From positions 1 through 64,000 of the forward strand of contig NZ_JXBW01000002.1 in NCBI RefSeq assembly GCF_001447355.1: a stretch of DNA of 64,000 nt, read 5' to 3'. The notes beneath the pieces are model-generated. The model was not told the DNA's origin. It was given only the letters and a program-made list of their open reading frames with translations, and made no database searches. Both the position numbers and the translations under genes were made by a program. Shown one piece after another: positions 17,398 through 24,183 of the stretch; position 1 is the first letter of the stretch, and every line of letters starts with the position of its first letter. The stretch comes from Alicyclobacillus tolerans (GTDB lineage: Bacteria; Bacillota; Bacilli; Alicyclobacillales; Alicyclobacillaceae).

Positions 17398-17718
17398 ATG
17401 GCACATCCGTTGTACCCTGTTGCGCGGCGCCTCGTGGGCCGTCACGTCATCGCCCATCACATCAACGGCAGGTCGTACCCTGGCATTTTGCACAGCGTTT
17501 ACGATCACGGCATCTATCTGATTCACACGACGCAAGCGTCATCCGACGGGGAGGCGTCCTTTGTCACTTTGCAGGAAACACCGTCCGGCGACGCGCTGGA
17601 GCACGTTTATGCACCCGCGAGCTACTTCGCGTTTGGCGCGTTAACCGGACTTACGCTGGGTGCGCTGGCCCGCCCGTATTATGGGTATGGCTACGGCTAT
17701 CCAGGGTATTGGTGGTAA
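17398..17718 (+). CDS. Small hypothetical protein with GY-rich tail
   Basis: 106 residues; ATG 17398 follows AAAGGAGGGG with 8-nt spacing, a very strong ribosome site. The N-terminal half (VGRHVIAHHINGRSYPGILHSVYDHGIYLI) looks like a small beta domain of the kind seen in short spore-coat or Sm-like proteins. A hydrophobic stretch (FAFGALTGLTLGALA) and a terminal PYYGYGYGYPGYWW tail follow. No function is recognised; the Tyr/Gly tail suggests a structural spore or surface protein. Confidence 0.65.
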   Translation: MAHPLYPVARRLVGRHVIAHHINGRSYPGILHSVYDHGIYLIHTTQASSDGEASFVTLQETPSGDALEHVYAPASYFAFGALTGLTLGALARPYYGYGYGYPGYWW

Positions 17719-17753
17719 ACTCATATAAGGCCGAGAGACCGTGGCATGTCAAA

Positions 17754-17785
17754 AACGCCGATCCCAATTGCATTGGATCGGCGTT
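17754..17785. terminator. Bidirectional terminator
   Basis: AACGCCGATCC (17754-17764) pairs with GGATCGGCGTT (17775-17785) over 11 bp between the small protein gene and the convergent siroheme operon; A-rich on one side and T-containing on the other. Confidence 0.8.
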
Positions 17786-17790
17786 CTTAT

Positions 17791-18543
17791 CTACATATGC
17801 GCTTGGATCTGCCTGGCCACGGCTTGCGCCAGCAGCGGATGGCCACCTAGATGGCTGCCGATGCGCACATCCGCGCCCGGATGTACGCTTGCCCATTTGC
17901 CCACGCGCGTTGGTAACGTATCCGTCAGCCAGCCTGAAAACCACAAAAACGGCACGACAGTTACATTCCGCACGCCTTCCACCCATAATGCGTCCAGAGC
18001 CTGTTCGAGCGAACTTCCAGTTCCAGCGAGATAAGCCGTTTCCAGCCGCCACGGTACCACCCGTTGCGCTACCCTCCGCGCCACCTGCGCGAACGCCTGT
18101 TGGGCACTAGGTTCGCGATTGCCACGCCCAAGCAACACAATGGCAGACTCGTTTGGCGCTTTGCCCCAAAGTCCCAAGGCTTCCTGCACGCGCAAGGACG
18201 CTACGTCGACAAACTCAGGCTCGTCGCCAAACGGCTTCAGCAAGCGGATAGGCACGCCATGCAAATCGTTCTCTGCCAGAGCAAACGCCCGTGGAATGTC
18301 TATGTGCATATGACCTGCTGCAAAGAGGAGTAACGGAACCGCAAGGATCTGATCCGCCCCCGCGGCTACGAGTTGGCGTAAAGCGTCCTCGATGATCGGC
18401 GGTTCGATCTCGACGAACGCACAAGTCATCCGTGAACCTCCGTTTGGCACCCATGCCACCACTTGTCGCACAAACGTGAGCCATTCGACCACGCCATGAC
18501 GCCGCCGCGTTCCGTGCCCAATAAACAGCACACCAGGCTTCAC
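17791..18543 (-). CDS. sirB: Sirohydrochlorin ferrochelatase (long CbiX/SirB type)
   Basis: 250 residues from GTG 18543, which overlaps the stop of the upstream cobA/hemD gene (GTGA) and has GTGGAGG upstream. Two tandem chelatase-like halves are visible: the first with LFIGHGTRRRHG and LLFAAGHMHID carrying the metal-binding histidines, the second with LLGRGNRE, where the first histidine is replaced by Arg. That asymmetry is usual for the long form. It inserts Fe2+ into sirohydrochlorin to give siroheme, the cofactor of the sulfite reductase encoded upstream in the same operon. Confidence 0.88.
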   Translation of the reverse strand: MKPGVLFIGHGTRRRHGVVEWLTFVRQVVAWVPNGGSRMTCAFVEIEPPIIEDALRQLVAAGADQILAVPLLLFAAGHMHIDIPRAFALAENDLHGVPIRLLKPFGDEPEFVDVASLRVQEALGLWGKAPNESAIVLLGRGNREPSAQQAFAQVARRVAQRVVPWRLETAYLAGTGSSLEQALDALWVEGVRNVTVVPFLWFSGWLTDTLPTRVGKWASVHPGADVRIGSHLGGHPLLAQAVARQIQAHM

Positions 18544-20033
18544 CGATTTGACCTCCACTCCGACGCCAAAACGTAGGGCGGGCTTGCGCGATCGCCTGAC
18601 AAACACAGACTCTCCGCTGGCGTGTGCGCCATGATGGACGTCTCACCAACCACATCGCGATAAAGCGGCGCAAGCGTGTCCGGGTCGCCCACGATGTGAA
18701 CCGCATCAGGCTTTCCGTCGCGGACCCAAGCGCGAAGCACGTCGGCCCACGTATAACGAAGTGCATCTACCCCTGCAATATCTTCGAAAATAGGTGCGGT
18801 GAAACCTTTGAACGTCCTCACAGGCCCACCAAACGCCTCGATCGCCGCGCGAAGTGCGGGGCTCAGATCCACCTGCGGTACGTCTTCCGCCCACCAGGCA
18901 GCGACCTTCGCACGTGCAACCTCGCCCAAACTCGTGAAGTCCGCCTCGATGCCGTAGCGCCGCAACTCGGCTGCCACACCGGCATCCAGCGCGGCAAAGC
19001 GCACTTGGGAAAGTCGGCGCAGGTCGATTTTGGCGACTTGCAAGGACTGCCAAAACAACCGGACCGCAAATGACGTGCGAAAAAGCACTCCGAGTGCCGT
19101 ACCAGTCGCACAAGCCTCCACGAGTTTCGCCCATTGTTGCCAATCAGGGCGCCAGCGTTGTTCAAGCGTTGCGATGCACGTTTCTGCACCTTCACTTTCC
19201 AAGTGCTCCGCGATACTCAGGGCTTCGGCGTTTGTTCCGGCGGCGACCAGGATGCGCTCGCCAAACCGCGGCAACCTCTCAAACCAACGCAGTTGCTCCT
19301 GCACACGAACAACATCACCAATGACGATCACGGCTGGCGAAGAAAGCGCCGCGCGGCGTGCAATGGCCGGGAGATCCGCCAATGTCCCCGTCACCGAGCG
19401 CTGGCGCGATCGCGTTCCCCATTCGACGGCAGCCGCCGGTGTGTCGGATGCCCGCCCTGCGGCGATGAGTTCCGCCGCAAGTTCCGCGAGTTGACCGACT
19501 CCCATCAGGATGACCAAACTACCATGGACGTTGGCGGCGCCGCGGACATCGCCGAGCGTGCCATCCGCACGGTGACCTGTTAGGACGGCAAATCCGGGCG
19601 CCGCATTGCGCAACGTCACCGGAATTCCCGCAAAGGCCGGCACAGCCACGGCGGACGAGATGCCCGGAACGACCTCCCAGGCAATGCCGCGCTGTTCCAG
19701 ACGAATCGCTTCTTCAGCCCCACGTCCGAATACAAATGGGTCGCCACCTTTTAGGCGAACGACAAACAGCCCGCGTTCTGCGAGCTGAATTAACAATTCC
19801 TCAATATCTCGCTGGGGCAATGTGTGGCATTTCGCTTCCTTGCCCGCATAAATCAATGTCGCATCGGGCCGAGCGTGGGCCAAAATGCGCGGTGAGACGA
19901 GCCGGTCAAACACAATGGCGTCCGCCTCACCGAGCAACTGCCGCCCGCGCTCCGTAAAGAGTCCAGGATGGCCTGGCCCGGCACCGACCAGCGCAACCTT
20001 CCCCGCTGCCACCACCGCGCACCTCCGCTTCAT
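18540..20033 (-). CDS. cobA: Uroporphyrinogen-III C-methyltransferase fused to a uroporphyrinogen-III synthase-like domain
   Basis: 497 residues. Residues ~12-250 are a complete SUMT domain: VGAGPGHPG, DAIVFDRLVS, VRLKGGDPFVFGRG, VVPGISSAVAVPAFAGIPVT and the C-terminal SPAVIVIGDVV. It methylates uroporphyrinogen III twice to precorrin-2. Residues ~255-490 resemble a HemD (uroporphyrinogen-III synthase) domain of two lobes but are poorly conserved, so that activity is uncertain. CobA-HemD fusions are known in Bacillota. It is third in the cysH-cysI-cobA-sirB operon, 6 nt after cysI, and supplies siroheme precursor. Confidence 0.88.
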   Translation of the reverse strand: MKRRCAVVAAGKVALVGAGPGHPGLFTERGRQLLGEADAIVFDRLVSPRILAHARPDATLIYAGKEAKCHTLPQRDIEELLIQLAERGLFVVRLKGGDPFVFGRGAEEAIRLEQRGIAWEVVPGISSAVAVPAFAGIPVTLRNAAPGFAVLTGHRADGTLGDVRGAANVHGSLVILMGVGQLAELAAELIAAGRASDTPAAAVEWGTRSRQRSVTGTLADLPAIARRAALSSPAVIVIGDVVRVQEQLRWFERLPRFGERILVAAGTNAEALSIAEHLESEGAETCIATLEQRWRPDWQQWAKLVEACATGTALGVLFRTSFAVRLFWQSLQVAKIDLRRLSQVRFAALDAGVAAELRRYGIEADFTSLGEVARAKVAAWWAEDVPQVDLSPALRAAIEAFGGPVRTFKGFTAPIFEDIAGVDALRYTWADVLRAWVRDGKPDAVHIVGDPDTLAPLYRDVVGETSIMAHTPAESLCLSGDRASPPYVLASEWRSNR

Positions 20034-20039
20034 GCCAAG

Positions 20040-21728
20040 TTACGAAACAGGTACAAACCGATCCTGCAGTTGCTCAATCCCGACGCGTTCACAATAATCG
20101 CCAAACGCTTCACCCGGCTGGCGTTCGTCGCGATACGCTTGCAACAGTGGATACAGCGTCGGCACGAGTTCGGAAAGCGGCACCATTTCCCGATACACGC
20201 GGTTCGTCCGCGTCCCCACGACATTCGCACCCAACAAAATGTCATACTTGCCGATCACGCGGCCAACAAACCCGATCTCCGCAATGTAGGGGCGCGCACA
20301 GCCGTTTGCGCAACCCGTCATGCGCACGGTGATCGGTTCATCTTGCAACCCGAGCTCCTCCAACGCCTTCTCCAAGTCGGCCACAACGCCAGGCAACGCG
20401 CGTTCCGACTCTGCGATGGCCAAACCGCAGGTTGGTAATGCCGGACAGGCCATCGAACGCACTTTCACAGGTGTATACGATGAAGCCAACTTCACGCCTG
20501 CTTCTTCGAGCTTTGTGGCCACTTCGGCTGCCTGTTCACGCGTGAGATCAGTCAAAATGAGATTCTGTTGCGTCGTCAAACGGACGCCGGGCCTGTATGC
20601 CATCATGATTTCGCGCAAAACGGACTTCAGCGCCATCCCAGGCTTGTCAACAATCCGTCCGTTTTCGATGAACAAGCCAAGATGCACCTTGTCTCCTTGC
20701 ACGATCTCGCCAAGGTGATCGTCCGCTGAATGCCATACGAGTTCGCGCGGATCCTCGAGCGCATAGCCCAGTCGCCTCTCCGCCTCTTCGCGGAACCACG
20801 GAATACCGCGTTCCAGCACGAGGTACTTCATTCGCGCAAATTTCCGATTTTCGCGATTTCCGTAATCGCGCTGAATGGAAATCACGGCACGGCACACGTC
20901 AATGAGCTTATCCGGAGTCACAAAGCAAAACGGCTTTGCCAAGTGGGGTGCCGTTTGCTTATCGCTGGCGGGGCGGCCCATACCGCCGCCGATGACCAGC
21001 GTATAGCCAGCCACTTGATCGCCATCGCGGTGTGCAATGAGGCCAATATCATTGGAATAGATGTCGGCGCAGTTATCACCTTCATACGCAAAGGCAATCT
21101 TGAACTTGCGCGGCAAGTACGTTTCGCCGTAAAGCGTCTCCTGCTGGCGGTCGACCTCGGGATCGACTCGTTCACCGTCGAGCCAGATTTCGTGATATGC
21201 GTGGGTTTTAGCCGAGACAGAATCGACCAAAGCCAGAATATCTCGACGAACCGCATCGTAAAAGGGTCCTTCGTGCGGGAAGGCGCAACCAACCGTGTTG
21301 CGAACTTGGTCACCACAACCGCCCAGCGTCGTGATGAGCACATCATTGATGGCGCGAATGGTGGCCTTCAAGTTCCCCTTGAGCACGCCGTGCAACTGGA
21401 ACGTCTGCCGCGTGGTAATGCGCATGGTGCCGTTACCATATTCGTCGGACAGGCGATCAAATTGCAGATATTGATCTGCGTTTAACACGCCGCCTGGGAT
21501 GCGGGCTCGGATCATCATCATGTAATGACGCTCCTTGCCCTCTTTGGTCAACTGCTTGCGCAAATCACGGTCATCCTGTTGATAGGTTCCGTGGAATTTC
21601 AATACCTGAATGTTCTCTTCGCTGAAGTGGCTGCTGCCATCCTCCAACGCCTCTTGTATCGAACCGCGCAGAAAACGGCTTTCGCGTTTGATGTGCTCGA
21701 TCTTCGAGAGCTTCTTCTCCTCTTCCAC
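20040..21728 (-). CDS. cysI: Assimilatory sulfite reductase, haemoprotein subunit
   Basis: 562 residues from GTG 21728 (GAGGTG 5 nt upstream; longer readings overlap cysH). The siroheme/[4Fe-4S] ligands are Cys428 and Cys434 (CPALPTC) and Cys473 and Cys477 (GCANGC), matching the four cysteines of E. coli CysI. RITTRQTFQLHG, the conserved siroheme-binding strand, and GGCGDQVRNTVGC are also present. It reduces sulfite to sulfide with six electrons. No CysJ flavoprotein is adjacent, so the electron donor lies elsewhere. It is second in the cysH operon and directly upstream of siroheme genes. Confidence 0.93.
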   Translation of the reverse strand: MEEEKKLSKIEHIKRESRFLRGSIQEALEDGSSHFSEENIQVLKFHGTYQQDDRDLRKQLTKEGKERHYMMMIRARIPGGVLNADQYLQFDRLSDEYGNGTMRITTRQTFQLHGVLKGNLKATIRAINDVLITTLGGCGDQVRNTVGCAFPHEGPFYDAVRRDILALVDSVSAKTHAYHEIWLDGERVDPEVDRQQETLYGETYLPRKFKIAFAYEGDNCADIYSNDIGLIAHRDGDQVAGYTLVIGGGMGRPASDKQTAPHLAKPFCFVTPDKLIDVCRAVISIQRDYGNRENRKFARMKYLVLERGIPWFREEAERRLGYALEDPRELVWHSADDHLGEIVQGDKVHLGLFIENGRIVDKPGMALKSVLREIMMAYRPGVRLTTQQNLILTDLTREQAAEVATKLEEAGVKLASSYTPVKVRSMACPALPTCGLAIAESERALPGVVADLEKALEELGLQDEPITVRMTGCANGCARPYIAEIGFVGRVIGKYDILLGANVVGTRTNRVYREMVPLSELVPTLYPLLQAYRDERQPGEAFGDYCERVGIEQLQDRFVPVS

Positions 21729-21765
21729 GCTGCCACCTCGCCTCACTTTCGACTCGACTCGGATC

Positions 21766-22470
21766 TCACGCGCTCGGATGCAGACCGCACTCGGTCTTGT
21801 TAAAGCCTGCCCAGCGGCCGCTGCGCGGGTCTTCGCCTGGTTTAACCGGGCGCGTGCAATGCAGGCAACCGATGCTTGGATAGTTCTGGTCGTGCAACGG
21901 ATTGTACGGCACGTCATGTTGCTTAATGTAGCGCCAAACCTGCCCCTCGGTCCAACGCACAAGTGGATTGACCTTCACCAAGTTGAACTTGCCATCCCAT
22001 TCAAAAACCTTCGCGTTGGCGCGGGTCGGTGCCTGTTCGCGGCGGATGCCAGTAATCCAACCGTCGTACTCCTGGAGTACGTTTGTCAAAGGCTGCACCT
22101 TGCGGATGTTGCAGCACTGGTTCGGATCCCGTCCCCACAAAGCTTCCCCGTACTGCTCTGCTTGTTGTTCCAATGTGATGGCAGGCAACACTTGGCGCAA
22201 ATTCGGAATTCCGTACTTTTCCACAGCGCGATCGCGCAGGTCATAGGTTTCCTGGAACAGGACATTCGTATCGAGGTAAAACACGTTCGCCTCTTTGTCG
22301 ATGTTCATCAGCATATCGAGAAGAACCATGTCTTCCGCGCCGAATGAGCAAGCAAACGTGATATTCGGCACGCGCTTTAGCGCCTCTTCAATGATCTTCT
22401 CTGGTTGCGCCTCTTCAAATTCATCGGCAAGCCGTTCAATCCAACCAAGTTCCTTTTCGGTCGTGGACAT
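21766..22470 (-). CDS. cysH: Adenylyl-sulfate (APS/PAPS) reductase
   Basis: 234 residues. The PP-loop-like start (ITFACSFGAEDMVLLD), Cys119-Cys120 and Cys202-x2-Cys205 binding a [4Fe-4S] cluster, and the C-terminal catalytic Cys228 in KTECGLH are all seen. The four-cysteine cluster marks the bacterial type that uses APS (sometimes also PAPS) with thioredoxin and gives sulfite. First gene of the sulfate reduction/siroheme operon, divergent from the siroheme dehydrogenase. ATP sulfurylase is not in the window. Confidence 0.93.
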   Translation of the reverse strand: MSTTEKELGWIERLADEFEEAQPEKIIEEALKRVPNITFACSFGAEDMVLLDMLMNIDKEANVFYLDTNVLFQETYDLRDRAVEKYGIPNLRQVLPAITLEQQAEQYGEALWGRDPNQCCNIRKVQPLTNVLQEYDGWITGIRREQAPTRANAKVFEWDGKFNLVKVNPLVRWTEGQVWRYIKQHDVPYNPLHDQNYPSIGCLHCTRPVKPGEDPRSGRWAGFNKTECGLHPSA

Positions 22471-22486
22471 GTGCCTTTCACCTCAT

Positions 22487-22509
22487 ATTCCGATAAACAT
22501 ATCTGGAAT
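22487..22509. promoter_or_regulatory. Inverted repeat in the divergent cysH / siroheme dehydrogenase region
   Basis: ATTCC (22487-22491) and GGAAT (22505-22509) flank an AT-rich 13-nt centre in the short region controlling both directions. It resembles the general form of sulfur-metabolism repressor sites of Bacillota such as CymR boxes, but only the outer five bases per arm match. No regulator gene is nearby. Confidence 0.35.
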
Positions 22510-22588
22510 TAATCCTATCGTAACTGTAAACTTGTATAGCGAGAAAGTCAACGTGAAATCTGAGCTCGTCGGCAAAGGAGAGAGGGAT

Positions 22589-23089
22589 GTGTTGTATCCT
22601 GTGTGGTTGAAACTGGCAGGCACCAAATGCCTTGTGGTGGGCGGCGGGCGGATTGCACTGCGGCGGGCAACGACACTCGTAAACTGCGGTGCGCGCGTCG
22701 TGATCGTCAGCCCACAGCTCTGTGCCGAACTGCTAACGATGCTAGAGCGCGGCGACATTGAGCATATCGCCGCCCGCTATGAGCCGATTTACTTGGCCGA
22801 CACCAAGCTTGTCATCGCGGCGACAGACCGCCGTGACGTCAATGCGGCCATCGGGCGCGACGCCCGCGACCGCGGCATCCTGTGCAATATTGCCGACATG
22901 CAGGCGGAAAGTGATTTTTTCCTGCCAAGCCTCGTCAACTGCGGCGCTGTACAAGTGGCGATTTCCACAGGCGGCGCTTCTCCTGCGACTGCCAAGGCGT
23001 TGCGGCAAGCGCTGGCATCTGATCTCGAGGACGGCGGCAACCGCTTTGTGTCCCTGCTACGCACGTTGCCCGGCTCGCTTTCGCGTTGA
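22589..23089 (+). CDS. Precorrin-2 dehydrogenase (siroheme synthase N-terminal domain only)
   Basis: 166 residues from GTG 22589, placed by AAAGGAGAG 6 nt upstream. LVVGGGRIALRRATTLVNCGARVVIVSP is the NAD-binding Rossmann core of Met8p/CysG-N; SDFFLPSLVNCGAVQVAISTGGASPATAKALR is its conserved dimer/active-site segment. It oxidises precorrin-2 to sirohydrochlorin and lacks the methyltransferase domain, which is supplied by the cobA gene across the divergent promoter. Corresponds to B. subtilis YlnF. It ends only 71 nt from the convergent glycosyltransferase gene. Confidence 0.9.
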   Translation: MLYPVWLKLAGTKCLVVGGGRIALRRATTLVNCGARVVIVSPQLCAELLTMLERGDIEHIAARYEPIYLADTKLVIAATDRRDVNAAIGRDARDRGILCNIADMQAESDFFLPSLVNCGAVQVAISTGGASPATAKALRQALASDLEDGGNRFVSLLRTLPGSLSR

Positions 23090-23160
23090 CCGTTCTGACA
23101 TCGTACGTGCTTGTGAAGCCGGCTGTTCACGCCATTTGACATACTTCTGCATGCGATTCT

Positions 23161-24183
23161 TCAAGATTTTGTGTGATCGAGAATATAAAGTGGCCGACCG
23201 CGGGCTTCGTCGTACAGACGCCCCAGATACTGGCCCACAATGCCAAGGCCGACGAGTACCATGCTGTTGAGCAAGCCACCAGATGCCAGCACCAACGCCA
23301 CAACCGACCAGCGATGCGTGAAGATAGGCGCAATGAGGAAGGCGATAAGCGCGCAGACACTAAGCCCAAAGGTGATGAGCCCCGCGTAGAGTGTCCACCT
23401 CAAAGGCTTTTCTGAAAATGACGTGATGGCATCGAAAGCGAGTCTCAGCATCCGCTTAAGCGGATATTTTGTCTCGCCCGCAAAGCGCGGTTGCCGTACA
23501 TACTCGATTGCACACTGACGAAATCCCGACCATGCCACGAGTCCACGCACAAATCGGCTGTGCTCGGGCAGCATGCGCAAAACATCGCACACCTTTCGGT
23601 CGATCAGCCTGAAGTCGCCTGTGTCGACCGGAATATCGATCTCGGTCAAAGCTCGCAGCGCGCGGTAGAAGGCAGCTGCAGTGAAACGTTTGAACCACGT
23701 TTCGCCATGGCGTAGAACGCGCTTGGCATAGACGACATCGAACCCTTCCTCCCAGCGTTTGATCATGTCCGGTATCAATTCAGGCGGATCCTGCAAGTCC
23801 GCATCAATCACGATGACGGCATCGCCCATGGCGTGATCCATGCCTGCGCTAATTGCAATCTGATGACCAAAGTTGCGGGAAAAGTTGAGAAGTTTGACCG
23901 CTTGATCACCCTTTGCCAAGTCGACGATCATGCTGGCCGATGCGTCGGAACTACCGTCGTTTACAAAAATCAACTCGTAGCGAACACCCACACTCTGCAT
24001 CACGGCGGTGAGACGTTCGTACGTGGCACGAATGACCGCCTCCTCATTGAATACAGGAATGACGACGGAGATTCGCACAGGTGATGACCATATATCACCA
24101 GATGCCGTTTGGCATGAGCAGTCGCTCGCGACCGCCCCGTCCGCAGCATGCACATCACGACGTTGTCGAAGCGTCGTATTCAT
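23161..24183 (-). CDS. GT2 glycosyltransferase, DPM1/GtrB type with two C-terminal membrane helices
   Basis: About 340 residues if started at ATG 24183, which overlaps the end of the upstream GT39 gene by 29 nt; GTG codons further in are alternatives since no start has a good SD. VVIPVFNEEAVI, FVNDGSSD and DADLQDPPE (the metal-binding DxD) are the GT-A catalytic motifs; FSRNFGHQIAISAGMDHA is typical of polyprenyl-phosphate sugar synthases. Two hydrophobic helices near the C-terminus anchor it. It probably loads a sugar onto undecaprenyl phosphate for the GT39 partner to transfer, as for B. subtilis YkcC/YkcB. Confidence 0.87.
   Translation of the reverse strand: MNTTLRQRRDVHAADGAVASDCSCQTASGDIWSSPVRISVVIPVFNEEAVIRATYERLTAVMQSVGVRYELIFVNDGSSDASASMIVDLAKGDQAVKLLNFSRNFGHQIAISAGMDHAMGDAVIVIDADLQDPPELIPDMIKRWEEGFDVVYAKRVLRHGETWFKRFTAAAFYRALRALTEIDIPVDTGDFRLIDRKVCDVLRMLPEHSRFVRGLVAWSGFRQCAIEYVRQPRFAGETKYPLKRMLRLAFDAITSFSEKPLRWTLYAGLITFGLSVCALIAFLIAPIFTHRWSVVALVLASGGLLNSMVLVGLGIVGQYLGRLYDEARGRPLYILDHTKS

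Noticed and set aside
17791-18543. Loss of the first histidine in the second half of the chelatase as a defect
   Set aside because: Long CbiX/SirB proteins normally keep the metal ligands in only one half.
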